Of a DNA stretch of 42,305 nucleotides, positions 1 through 7,078 are shown one piece after another (within the stretch, counting starts at the first letter, position 1; each line of letters begins with the position of its first letter). A program made the translations under genes and the position numbers. Origin of the DNA: Caulobacterales bacterium (lineage in GTDB: Bacteria > Pseudomonadota > Alphaproteobacteria > Caulobacterales > Caulobacteraceae); contig CANJOB010000006.1 of assembly GCA_947475655.1 (NCBI GenBank), positions 1 through 42,305 of the forward strand, read 5' to 3'. The notes beneath the pieces are model-generated. The model had not been told where the DNA came from and searched no databases. It worked only from the letters and a program-made list of their open reading frames with translations.

Positions 1-132
1 GGCGGCGGCCGCCAGCGGTTTTCGACGCGGCCGTCGAACTCACTTTGATCTGCGCAAAACAATTGCACGCCGCGTCAATCCCAGGGCGCGCGCCGCTGGA
101 CTGTGACCGGATCGTGACCGGATTGACCCGCC
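1..132. other. Left edge, no gene recognised
   Basis: No supported coding region. The short ORFs that begin here are compositional shadows. A near-perfect 11-base tandem direct repeat (GTGACCGGATC then GTGACCGGATT) lies at about 103-124, just past the stop codon of the minus-strand dehydrogenase. No function can be assigned. Confidence 0.4.
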
Positions 133-1080
133 CTAGACGACCCGGTCACCCGGCTCCCCGCCGTCGACCACGGCGGCGACGTTCTGCAGCGCCCGCATGG
201 CCATGGCGGTGCGGGTCTCCAGGGCGCCGCTGCCCCGGTGCGGGGTGAGGAAGGCGTTGGGCAGGTCGCGCAGGCGCAGGTCATAGGCGGGCTCGGCGGC
301 GAACACGTCCAGGCCGGCGGCGGCCAGCTGTCCGGACTTCAACGCCTCGATCAGCGCGTCCTCGTCGACCAGGCTGCCTCGGCCGATGTTCACCAGCACC
401 GCGCCGCGCGGCAGCAGGGCGATGCGTTCGCGCGTGATCAGCGGAACGCCCGATCCCGGCGCGGCCAGGCTCAGCACGTCGGTGTGGGCCAGCATCTCGT
501 CGAGGCTGGCGTAGTAGGTCGCGCCGCCTTCCAGCTCCGGCGGCAGGCGGTTGCGGTTGTGGTAGATGATCTTCATGCCGAAGCCCTTGGCGCGGCGGGC
601 GATGGCCTGGCCGATGCGGCCCATGCCGACGATGCCCAAGGTCCGCACGCTGACGTCGAGGCCGAGCAGTTCGTTGAAGCCGAAGCCGCGCCGCCAGCCG
701 TCGGCCATCACCTGCGCCATCTCCTTGCCGCGGCGGCAGGCGCCCAACATCAGGAACAGCGACATGTCGGCGGTGGCGTCGGTCAGCACGTCGGGGGTGT
801 TGCTGACCCAGATTCCGGCGGCCTTGGCGGCGGCAAGGTCGATATGATCGAAGCCGACGCTGGCGGTGGCCACCAGCTTCACGGACTTCGGCATCCGTTC
901 GAAGTGTGCCGCCGTCACCTTGCTGACGAACACCACGATCGCCTCGGCTTGTTTGGCGGCGGCGGCGTCGATGGCGGCGTCGATGTCGCCCTCAGCGACG
1001 ATCTGGACGTCGAAGCGTTCCTTGGCGAAGGCCACCGCGGGGTCGGTGAACGAGGTCGCGATCACGACGGGGTGCGGCAT
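133..1080 (-). CDS. D-isomer-specific 2-hydroxyacid dehydrogenase (glyoxylate/hydroxypyruvate reductase-like)
   Basis: This 315-residue cytoplasmic enzyme should reduce 2-keto acids such as glyoxylate or hydroxypyruvate with NAD(P)H; the exact substrate is not readable. The NAD-binding Rossmann motif is GIVGMGRIGQAIARR at about residue 150. The family's catalytic Arg, Glu and His appear in NIGRGSLVDE, DVFAAEP and LTPHRGS. The start was set at the ATG of MPHPVVIATSF because a GGAGGAG ribosome-binding site sits just upstream and the length fits the family. The ORF track's 625-aa version reads out of frame back through the neighbouring permease and should be ignored. The TauE/SafE permease lies 74 bases upstream on the same strand, so the two may be co-transcribed; an organic-acid link between them is inference. 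Confidence 0.92.
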   Translation of the reverse strand: MPHPVVIATSFTDPAVAFAKERFDVQIVAEGDIDAAIDAAAAKQAEAIVVFVSKVTAAHFERMPKSVKLVATASVGFDHIDLAAAKAAGIWVSNTPDVLTDATADMSLFLMLGACRRGKEMAQVMADGWRRGFGFNELLGLDVSVRTLGIVGMGRIGQAIARRAKGFGMKIIYHNRNRLPPELEGGATYYASLDEMLAHTDVLSLAAPGSGVPLITRERIALLPRGAVLVNIGRGSLVDEDALIEALKSGQLAAAGLDVFAAEPAYDLRLRDLPNAFLTPHRGSGALETRTAMAMRALQNVAAVVDGGEPGDRVV

Positions 1081-1154
1081 GGCAGGCTCCTCCAGGCGGC
1101 GGCGGCCGCTCCATTCCGCAGGCTGTTTAACCTTCACCGGGAAGGCGTCAAAGC

Positions 1155-1907
1155 CTAACTGCCGTAGGCCTTCCAGAAGAAGGCGGCGGTCATGCCGCTG
1201 GCGACCACGAGGGTCACGACGCGCACCAGCGCCGGGTCGAGCCGACGGCCCAGGTGCGCGCCGCTGTAGCCGCCGATCAGGGCGGCCGCCATCATGATCA
1301 GCCCGTGCCGCCAGTCGATGATGCGGGCGATGGCGAACATCAGGATGGCCACGGTATTGGCGGCGTTGACCATCAGCATGCGCGGCCCGGTCAGGGCCTT
1401 GATCTCGCCGCCGTCGAGCAGGCTCCACGCCGCCAGCATCATCAGCCCGACGCCACCGCCGAAATAGCCGCCGTAGATCGACAGCGCCATCTGCACCGAC
1501 AGGATGATCGGCGCATTGCCGTGCACCCGCCCCTGCAGGGCGACCCCGACCTTGCGCCCGAACGCCAGGGTCACGGTGGCCAGCAGCAGCAGCCAGGGCA
1601 GGATGCTGTCGAACACACGCGACGGCGTCCACAGCAGCAACAGGCTGCCGACCAGCCCGCCCGCCAGGCTGACGATCAGCAGCGGCCGCACCCCCAGGCC
1701 GCAGACCCCGCCCATCTGCTTGCGGTAGACCCAGGCGCCGGCCAGGCCCGCCGGATAAAGCGCTGTGCTGCTTGTGGCGTTGGCGATCACCGAGGGCACG
1801 CCCGCCGTGATCAGGGCCGGCAGGGTCACGAAGGTCCCGCCGCCCGCCAGGGCGTTCATGAACCCGGCCAGCAGGCCGGCCCCGGCGATCAGCAGCGTCG
1901 AATCCAT
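1155..1907 (-). CDS. TauE/SafE family sulfite/organosulfonate exporter-like permease
   Basis: A 250-residue inner-membrane protein, almost entirely hydrophobic, with about eight membrane segments. Both family repeats show the Gly-rich signature: GFMNALAGGGTFVTLP near the N-terminus and SIYGGYFGGGVGLMM about midway. Members export sulfite, sulfoacetate or other small anions, but the substrate cannot be told from sequence. Length matches the family (about 250). It lies upstream of the 2-hydroxyacid dehydrogenase on the same strand, suggesting joint transcription, possibly moving a related organic anion (inference). Confidence 0.9.
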   Translation of the reverse strand: MDSTLLIAGAGLLAGFMNALAGGGTFVTLPALITAGVPSVIANATSSTALYPAGLAGAWVYRKQMGGVCGLGVRPLLIVSLAGGLVGSLLLLWTPSRVFDSILPWLLLLATVTLAFGRKVGVALQGRVHGNAPIILSVQMALSIYGGYFGGGVGLMMLAAWSLLDGGEIKALTGPRMLMVNAANTVAILMFAIARIIDWRHGLIMMAAALIGGYSGAHLGRRLDPALVRVVTLVVASGMTAAFFWKAYGS

Positions 1908-2029
1908 CCCGCACTATCGGGCGGCGGCCGCCGGGGGCCCAAGCTGAATTTTCGACGCCGATGAAACTTAACCACGCGAGGCCCGTTTCAGTGGGGTCGA
2001 AGGGACCCATTCCCTACAGGAGATTTCCT

Positions 2030-2473
2030 ATGCGCATGAAACTCGCCCTGGGCCTCGCGGCCCTTACCCTGGCTGTCGCCGGGACCGCCGCGGCCCAGCC
2101 CCGTCCCTACGGCGACCGTGACCGCGACGGCGTGCCGAACGCCGCCGACCCCTACAACAACAACCGTGGCCCCGGCCAGGGCGGCCCCTACGGCGACCGC
2201 GACCGCGACGGCGTGCCCAATGCCATCGACCCCTCCACCGGCCGTCCGTTCGGCGACCGTGACCGCGACGGCGTGCCGAACGCCTTCGACAACCGCGATA
2301 ACCGCTGGGACAACCGCTGGGGCCGCCCGGTCGGGCCGCCGCGCTACTGGGCCCGGAACCAGAATTGGAACCGCCACGTCCGGCTCTGCTACGAGCGCTA
2401 CCGCACCTACAACCCGCGCACCGACTCCTACGTCGTGCGCCGCGGCGTGACGGCCCGCTGCCGCCTCTACTAG
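2030..2473 (+). CDS. Secreted protein with thrombospondin type 3-like calcium-binding repeats
   Basis: A 147-residue exported protein. The ATG at 2030 follows an AGGAG ribosome-binding site and opens a clear signal peptide (MRMKLALGLAALTLAVAGTAAA, cleavage near AAAQP). The mature part starts with three copies of a DRDRDGVPNAxD motif. Its alternating acidic residues match thrombospondin type 3/EF-hand-like calcium loops, so calcium binding is inferred. The C-terminal half is rich in Trp, Arg, Asn and Tyr and has two Cys residues that could form a disulfide. A hairpin terminator follows at once, so it is probably monocistronic. The longer ORF starting at 1961 would bury the signal peptide and is rejected. 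Function is unknown; small RcnB-like periplasmic proteins are an alternative grouping for the basic C-terminus. Confidence 0.8.
   Translation: MRMKLALGLAALTLAVAGTAAAQPRPYGDRDRDGVPNAADPYNNNRGPGQGGPYGDRDRDGVPNAIDPSTGRPFGDRDRDGVPNAFDNRDNRWDNRWGRPVGPPRYWARNQNWNRHVRLCYERYRTYNPRTDSYVVRRGVTARCRLY
2105..2284 (+). repeat. Three DNA-level copies of a ~39-base calcium-loop repeat
   Basis: Units beginning near 2105, 2186 and 2246 share the core GGCGACCGTGACCGCGACGG with only synonymous-looking changes. The spacers differ in length. The high nucleotide identity suggests recent duplication within the gene and could permit copy-number change. Confidence 0.75.
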
Positions 2474-2496
2474 AGCCCGGCGAATATCGATTTCGG

Positions 2497-2530
2497 GAAA
2501 GGGCTCGCGGGCGACCGCGGGCCCTTTTTC
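2497..2530 (+). terminator. Rho-independent terminator (probably bidirectional)
   Basis: AAAGGGC and an inner CGCGG pair with CCGCG and GCCCTTT around a GCGA loop, followed by a T run (CCCTTTTTC). It lies between the calcium-repeat gene and the convergent CMD-family gene and can serve both strands. Confidence 0.8.
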
Positions 2531-3118
2531 TTAGGTCCCGGCGAGCGGCGGAATGTCCAGCCCGTCCGTGCGGCTCCGCGCCACATTCAGCGTCATGGCC
2601 AGCAGGCCATAGTAGCCGCAGATGCCGATCAGGTCGATCAGCCCAGCCTCGCCCAGGGCCTTGGTGGCGCGGGCATAGAGAGCGTCGTCGACCTGCTTGG
2701 TGCGCCAGAGCTGCTCCAGCACCTCATAGACGACGGTCTGGTCCTCGCTCATCGGCGCCGGCCGCCGGCCCTCGGCGATGGCGTTGATGATGGCCTCGGG
2801 GAGGCCGGCCCGCACCGCCGGCGGGCGATGGGCCTCCCATTCATAGGGCTGGTTCCACTCGCGGGCGGTCAACAGGATCGCCATCTCGCTCAGCGAATTG
2901 GGCAGGTGGCTGTTGTAGCGCAGGTACTGGCCCATCTGGTGGGCGCGCAGCATCATCTCCGGGCTGCGGATCAGCGGCCAGAACGGCCCGCTCAGGGGCA
3001 CGCCGCGGGCGCGCTTGAACTCGGCCTCGGCAGCCTTCTGCGCCTCGGACAGCGCCTCGGGCGCCAGGGGTGGGAGCCGCTCCGGCCCCGGTCCGCCGCC
3101 CCATCGTTTGATGGCCAT
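2531..3118 (-). CDS. Carboxymuconolactone decarboxylase (CMD/AhpD-like fold) family protein
   Basis: A 195-residue, soluble, mainly helical protein. The centre (SEMAILLTAREWNQPYEWEAH then a run to EGRRPAP) matches the CMD family, where members are gamma-carboxymuconolactone decarboxylases or AhpD-like peroxidase partners. The CxxC redox pair of AhpD is absent (Trp and Glu stand in the region), so a disulfide-reductase role is unlikely. The His in WEAHRPP is probably an active-site residue, by analogy. The substrate is unknown and no aromatic-degradation genes are nearby. It is convergent with the calcium-repeat gene. The start MAIKRWGG is the first ATG and fits the family length. Confidence 0.85.
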   Translation of the reverse strand: MAIKRWGGGPGPERLPPLAPEALSEAQKAAEAEFKRARGVPLSGPFWPLIRSPEMMLRAHQMGQYLRYNSHLPNSLSEMAILLTAREWNQPYEWEAHRPPAVRAGLPEAIINAIAEGRRPAPMSEDQTVVYEVLEQLWRTKQVDDALYARATKALGEAGLIDLIGICGYYGLLAMTLNVARSRTDGLDIPPLAGT

Positions 3119-3218
3119 GTTCCCCTCGCCTCCCTAACCCTTACGGAAGGGGTAGCGGAATAGGCCGGGGTTTCAAGCCCTTGACGATACGGGCAGCGGC
3201 TTTGGCTTCCGGCGCGGG

Positions 3219-3860
3219 TTAGGGCTGGCGGTGGAACTCGCCGTCGAAGGCGATGGTCACCGCGTCGCCGATACCGCCGCTACGGGCCATGCCGAAGTCG
3301 GCCCGGCTGATTTGGGTCTTGGCGCCGAAACCGATGATCGTCGCCTTGTCGTTGACGATCTCGCCGTTGAAAGTGGCGTCCATGGTCACCGGTTTGGTCA
3401 CGCCCAGGAAGGTCAGATCGCCGGTCACCTTGGCGGTGCGCGGGCCGGTCAGCTCGACCTTGGTCGACTTGAAGGTGATCTGCGGGAACTTCAGGCCGTT
3501 CAGGAACCGGTCGGCCTTGCGGACCTCGTCATCCCAGCCGGCGAAGGGGCGCTCGGGGTGGGCCTTCTTGTAGTCGCCGGTGACCGCGTAGTCGGTGACG
3601 ACCGACATCGGGTCGATGGTCGCCTGCACGCTCGAGGCCGCCAGGTTGGCCGGGTTCAGATTGATGGTCACGTCGTACTTGGTGAACTTCGCCAGGTAGT
3701 GGGAGACCCCGGTATGGATCAGGGACCAGGTCAGGAAGGCGTGGGTGGGCTCGAGCTTATAGACGCCGGCGGCAGCCTTGACCGGCGCCTGGGCGGCGGC
3801 GGGCAGGCAGATCGCCATCACGGCGACCGCGACGCAGGGCAACAGAGTCTTTTTGATCAT
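3219..3860 (-). CDS. YceI family periplasmic lipid-binding-like protein
   Basis: A 213-residue exported protein with an N-terminal signal peptide (MIKKTLLPCVAVAVMAICLPAAAQA). The mature region is a typical YceI lipocalin-like beta barrel: YKLEPTHAFLTWSLIHTG at the start, FKSTKVELTG in the middle and GDLTFLGVTKPVTMDA near the end. YceI proteins bind isoprenoid-type lipids such as polyprenols in the periplasm; the in vivo ligand here is unknown. The length (about 190 mature residues) is normal. It is divergent from the secreted cupin gene, with about 170 bases between them that could hold both promoters. Confidence 0.93.
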   Translation of the reverse strand: MIKKTLLPCVAVAVMAICLPAAAQAPVKAAAGVYKLEPTHAFLTWSLIHTGVSHYLAKFTKYDVTINLNPANLAASSVQATIDPMSVVTDYAVTGDYKKAHPERPFAGWDDEVRKADRFLNGLKFPQITFKSTKVELTGPRTAKVTGDLTFLGVTKPVTMDATFNGEIVNDKATIIGFGAKTQISRADFGMARSGGIGDAVTIAFDGEFHRQP

Positions 3861-4030
3861 GACGTTCCCGCTCTCTCTGGCGCGGCTTTGAAGCGCGCTC
3901 GGTTATTCACGAGCCTACCCCTACCGGCATGCGACGGCGGCGGCGGCGTCTCGCTTATAGACCGACGAACCGGTAAGAGAGAACGGAATATCCCGTCATA
4001 AAAAACAAAGCCCGTTAGCGGAGAAAACCC

Positions 4031-4480
4031 ATGCGCGTCCTGATCCCTGCCCTGGTGGCCGCCGCCCTCGCCCTGCCCGCCGCCGCCCAGGCGCCCGCCG
4101 CGCCGGCGGCCCCGGTCCCGCCCAAGACGTTCACCAGCGCCGCCGAGGTGCAGTCCATCATCGCCGCCGCCAAGGCTCGGCGGAAGGACGAGCCCACCAT
4201 CAGCACCCCCCTGATGCGCTCGGGCTCCCATGCGTCCAACATCGAATACCGCGCCTCCGCCGGCCCCGCCGCCATCCACCCGGACAGCGAGATGTTCTAT
4301 GTGGTGGAGGGCGCCGGAACCATGACCACCGGCGGCCGCATCGTTGACCGCGCCATTGTCGACGGCTCTTCGCGCAGGATCGCCAAAGGCGACTTCCTTC
4401 TGGTCCCGCCCGAGACACCGCACCAGGTCACCGCCGTCGAGGGATCTGTGTCGCTGATGGCCGTGCGCGTGCCGAAGTAG
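4031..4480 (+). CDS. Secreted small cupin-domain protein
   Basis: A 149-residue protein with a signal peptide (MRVLIPALVAAALALPAAAQA) and then a single cupin beta barrel. The cupin metal-site motifs are partly visible: HPDSEMFYVVEGAGTMTTGG for motif 1 and KGDFLLVPPETPHQVTA for motif 2, including PxxxPH. This suggests a metal-binding fold, but the reaction cannot be read. GGAG lies about 10 bases before the ATG. It is divergent from YceI and 31 bases upstream of the DUF488 gene, with which it may be co-transcribed. Confidence 0.88.
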   Translation: MRVLIPALVAAALALPAAAQAPAAPAAPVPPKTFTSAAEVQSIIAAAKARRKDEPTISTPLMRSGSHASNIEYRASAGPAAIHPDSEMFYVVEGAGTMTTGGRIVDRAIVDGSSRRIAKGDFLLVPPETPHQVTAVEGSVSLMAVRVPK

Positions 4481-4511
4481 CCACGCTTGGCGCGGCGCCT
4501 ACGCTCCCCAT

Positions 4512-4946
4512 ATGCGGGCGATGAGCAAGCTCTTCACCATCGGCTATGAGGCCAAGACCCAGTCGCATCTTATCGATGAGTTGAAGGCCGCGGGGGTCGA
4601 GGTGGTCGTCGACGTCCGCGCCATCGCCGCCTCGCGCCGCGCCGGCTTCTCCAAAACCGTCCTGGCGGCCAGCCTGGCGGCGGAAGGCATCGACTATGTG
4701 CACCTGCGCGCTCTTGGCACGCCCAAGGCCGGGCGCGAGGCCGCCCGCAAGGGCCGCATCGCCGAAATGCACGAGATCTTCGAAGGCCAGCTGGCCGAGC
4801 CGCAGGCCCAGATCGAACTGGCCCGCGCCACGGAAATCGCCGGCGAACGCAAGTCCGCCCTGCTGTGTTTCGAGGCCGACGCCTGCGGCTGCCACCGCGC
4901 CTTGGTGGCGAAGCGGATGGGCGCCTTCGAGGTGGTCGACCTCTAG
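4512..4946 (+). CDS. DUF488 domain-containing protein
   Basis: A 144-residue soluble protein of the DUF488 family. It opens with KLFTIGYEAKT and VVVDVRAIAASRRAGFSK, the usual N-terminal motifs, and ends with LLCFEADACGCHRALVAKRM, which carries the conserved Cys-x-His pair. Family members are of unknown biochemical function; a nucleotide-linked role has been suggested for relatives. An alternative start at 4521 (MSKLFTIGY) is equally plausible, since neither ATG has a strong ribosome-binding site. Its TAG stop overlaps the TAG stop of the convergent membrane-protein gene inside one CTAG palindrome. Confidence 0.88.
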   Translation: MRAMSKLFTIGYEAKTQSHLIDELKAAGVEVVVDVRAIAASRRAGFSKTVLAASLAAEGIDYVHLRALGTPKAGREAARKGRIAEMHEIFEGQLAEPQAQIELARATEIAGERKSALLCFEADACGCHRALVAKRMGAFEVVDL

Positions 4947-5266
4947 CGGCGCGGGCGCACGCCCGCCGAGCTGATGAAGGTCACGGCGCCGGCCATCGCC
5001 AGGTCACGCAGCAGGCGCAGGCCGAACTTGGGCGCTTCCTCCTGCGGCTTTTCCTGATGGCTACGGTGCAGCCCGGCCATCAGCCCAGCCGAGATTCCCA
5101 GGAACACCAGGGCAAGCAGGCCGGACGCCAGGTAGGTCGGCAGCACCAGCCGCAGCGCCTCATAGACGCTGAACGCCCCGGCCACCGCCGCGACGCCGAG
5201 GCACACCGCCAGGGCGACGGTGGCGACCACCTGGGAAACCACGGCGGCGATCATCGGCTTGAACAT
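4943..5266 (-). CDS. Small membrane protein, phage-holin/YqjE-like family
   Basis: A 107-residue protein with two strongly hydrophobic stretches (about residues 8-30 and 45-66) and a charged C-terminal region (HRSHQEKPQEEAPKF). This layout matches the YqjE/holin-superfamily proteins often found beside DUF883 (YqjD/ElaB-like) genes, and a DUF883 gene ends directly before this start (its TAG abuts this ATG). The pair is probably one stress-related, inner-membrane operon. The holin name reflects fold similarity only; there is no phage context here. Confidence 0.75.
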   Translation of the reverse strand: MFKPMIAAVVSQVVATVALAVCLGVAAVAGAFSVYEALRLVLPTYLASGLLALVFLGISAGLMAGLHRSHQEKPQEEAPKFGLRLLRDLAMAGAVTFISSAGVRPRR

Positions 5267-5536
5267 CTAGCGGCGGGCGGCCAGGCCGATCAGCAGGCCG
5301 ACGGCGCCGGCGATGGCCACGGCCTTCCACGGCTCCTGTTCGACGAAATCGCGCACCTTGACGACGACTTCCTCGCCCATGTCCACGGCCTCGTCGAAGC
5401 TCTTCTGGCTCAGGCCGGTGAACTCTCCGAAGCGGCCGTTCAGCTCGGCCCCGATGCCGCCCAGGGCGGCGCTCGCGGCGCTCTCGGCCTTGCCGGCCTG
5501 TTTGGCGGCGCCCTTGGCTTTGGTGGCTGCAGTCAT
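5267..5536 (-). CDS. DUF883 (YqjD/ElaB-like) membrane-anchored protein
   Basis: An 89-residue protein: an Ala/Lys/Gly-rich N-terminus, then an amphipathic helical segment, and a C-terminal transmembrane helix (WKAVAIAGAVGLLIGLAARR). The last feature, preceded by VRDFVEQEPWK, is the hallmark of YqjD/ElaB proteins. These are C-tail-anchored inner-membrane proteins, some of which bind ribosomes in stationary phase. The start is the ATG of MTAATKAKG; the 700-aa ORF on the track is mostly antisense to ligD and false. It is divergent from ligD, with candidate stress promoters for both in the gap. Confidence 0.85.
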   Translation of the reverse strand: MTAATKAKGAAKQAGKAESAASAALGGIGAELNGRFGEFTGLSQKSFDEAVDMGEEVVVKVRDFVEQEPWKAVAIAGAVGLLIGLAARR

Positions 5537-5596
5537 TTGAAAACTCCCCACGGCTCGCGCGGACCCCATGTCCGCCGCGATGGCGATCATTGCATC

Positions 5597-5621
5597 AATC
5601 CCCGGCGCAAGGTGAAGTTCC
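5597..5621 (-). promoter_or_regulatory. Weak EcfG-type promoter candidate for the DUF883 gene
   Basis: On the minus strand GGAAC is followed after 16 bases by GATT. The -35 matches the alphaproteobacterial general stress sigma consensus (GGAAC, then CGTT after 16-17 bases), but the -10 has only its TT. Low confidence on its own; the stress-type gene downstream makes it plausible. Confidence 0.3.
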
Positions 5622-5629
5622 AGCGCCCC

Positions 5630-5656
5630 GGAAACAGTTGGGGCTCCAGAGTCGTT
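5630..5656 (+). promoter_or_regulatory. Candidate EcfG-type (general stress sigma) promoter of ligD
   Basis: GGAAAC, a 17-base spacer, then CGTTGA, about 25 bases before the ligD ATG. This resembles the GGAAC/CGTT pattern of EcfG/SigT/RpoE2. The ligD ribosome-binding site (CGGAGG) follows. Placement and spacing are good, but one -35 base is off. Confidence 0.5.
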
Positions 5657-5680
5657 GAAACCTCTCGGAGGCAACCCAGA

Positions 5681-7018
5681 ATGGCGACACGCAAACTGGC
5701 CCGTTATCAGGAGATGCGGGACTTCGGCAAGACGGCCGAGCCCTCCGGCCGCGGCGCCAAGGCCACCGCCTCCCCGCGCCTGCGCTTCGTCATCCAGAAG
5801 CACGCGGCCACCCGCCTGCATTACGACCTGCGCCTGGAATACGAGGGGGTGTTCAAGTCCTGGGCGGTGACGCGGGGGCCTTCCTACAACCCGCACGACA
5901 AGCGCCTGGCGGTGGAGGTCGAGGACCACCCGCTCGACTACGGCGACTTCGAGGGCTCGATCCCCAAGGGCCAGTACGGCGGCGGCACGGTGCTTTTGTG
6001 GGACCGCGGCTACTGGGCGCCCGAGCCCGGTGTCGACATCGAGAAGGCGATGAAGAAGGGCGACCTGAAGTTCGTCATGGAAGGCGAGCGGATGCGCGGA
6101 AGCTGGGTGCTGGCGCGGATGAAGCGCCGGCCCGGCGAGAAGCGCGACAACTGGCTGATGATCAAACACAAGGACGAGTTCACGGTCGAGCAGCAGGAGG
6201 AGCTGGGCCCTCGCGACGATCCCTCCATCGCGTCGGGCCGCACCATGGCGCAGATCGCCGCCGGCGGCGGCAAGGGGCCCACGCCGTTCATGACGGCGAA
6301 GGCCGGCAAGGCCGACGCGGTGTGGCAGAGCCACCGCAACGACAACTCCACGGCCGCCGCCGCGCCCAAGGTCGCCAAGGCCAAGCCCGCAGCGAAGACA
6401 AAGCCGAAGACGAAGCCCGCCGAGGCCATGCCGCGCTTCATCGCGCCGCAGCTGTGCAAATTGGTCGACCGCCCGCCGCAGGGCGGCGGCTGGGCGCACG
6501 AGATCAAGTTCGACGGCTACCGCATGCAGCTGCGCGTCGAGGGCGGCGCGGCGCGCCTCTCCACCCGCAAGGGACTGGACTGGTCCGATAAGTTCGCCGA
6601 GATCGTCGACGACGGAGCCGCGCTCGACGATGCGATCATCGACGGCGAGGTGGTGGCGCTGGACCACAACGGCTCGCCCGATTTCGCCGCCCTGCAGGCG
6701 GCCATCTCCAGCGGCGACACCGACGATCTTGTGTTCTTTGTCTTCGACCTGCTGTTCGAGCGCGGCGAAGATTTGCGCGCTCTGCCGCTGTCGGAGCGCA
6801 AGACGCGGCTCAAAGCTTTGATCCCGGCCCGTCACGCGCGGCTGCGCTACGTCGATCACTTCGTCACGGGGGGCGACGCGGTGCTGCAGTCGGCCTGCCG
6901 CATGGAGCTGGAGGGGATCGTCTCCAAGAAACTGGACGCGCCCTATCATTCCGGCCGCAGCGAGAGCTGGACCAAGGCCAAGTGCCGCGCCGGGCACGAG
7001 GTGGTGATCGGCGGCTGA
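5681..7018 (+). CDS. ligD: LigD N-terminal piece: 3'-phosphoesterase plus ligase catalytic domain
   Basis: A 445-residue open piece starting at MATRKLARYQ, with CGGAGG about 10 bases upstream. Residues 35-150 form the 3'-phosphoesterase domain (HYDLRLE with His47, then EDHPLDYGDFEG and IPKGQYGGGTV). A Lys/Ala/Pro-rich linker (about 225-245) leads to the ATP-dependent ligase domain with nucleotidyl-acceptor Lys276 in EIKFDGYR, then DGEVVALD and later GIVSKKLDAPY. The piece stops right at the end of the nucleotidyltransferase subdomain, before the OB fold, so it should be able to take AMP but is unlikely to seal DNA well. The 717-aa ORF beginning at 4865 has a false N-terminal extension. Confidence 0.85.
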   Translation: MATRKLARYQEMRDFGKTAEPSGRGAKATASPRLRFVIQKHAATRLHYDLRLEYEGVFKSWAVTRGPSYNPHDKRLAVEVEDHPLDYGDFEGSIPKGQYGGGTVLLWDRGYWAPEPGVDIEKAMKKGDLKFVMEGERMRGSWVLARMKRRPGEKRDNWLMIKHKDEFTVEQQEELGPRDDPSIASGRTMAQIAAGGGKGPTPFMTAKAGKADAVWQSHRNDNSTAAAAPKVAKAKPAAKTKPKTKPAEAMPRFIAPQLCKLVDRPPQGGGWAHEIKFDGYRMQLRVEGGAARLSTRKGLDWSDKFAEIVDDGAALDDAIIDGEVVALDHNGSPDFAALQAAISSGDTDDLVFFVFDLLFERGEDLRALPLSERKTRLKALIPARHARLRYVDHFVTGGDAVLQSACRMELEGIVSKKLDAPYHSGRSESWTKAKCRAGHEVVIGG

Positions 7019-7078
7019 ACCACCACGGGAAACGCCTTCCGCTCGCTGATAGGCGGGGTCTATCGCGACGGCAAGCTG

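Noticed and set aside
103-124. 11-base tandem repeat as a Pho box
   Set aside because: The period fits but the unit (GTGACCGGATC) lacks the CTGTCA-type half-site and AT-rich spacer, and it lies downstream of a gene end.
133-2010. 625-aa dehydrogenase version
   Set aside because: N-terminal half is an out-of-frame reading of the TauE/SafE gene; a strong ribosome-binding site marks the true start at 1080.
4943-5266. Holin-like gene as a prophage remnant
   Set aside because: No other phage genes nearby, and it pairs with a DUF883 stress gene, as chromosomal YqjE-type genes do.
7016-7018. TGA in ligD as selenocysteine or recoded Trp
   Set aside because: The family has Trp, not Cys/Sec, here; I see no SECIS-like hairpin and TGA ends several normal genes in the window.
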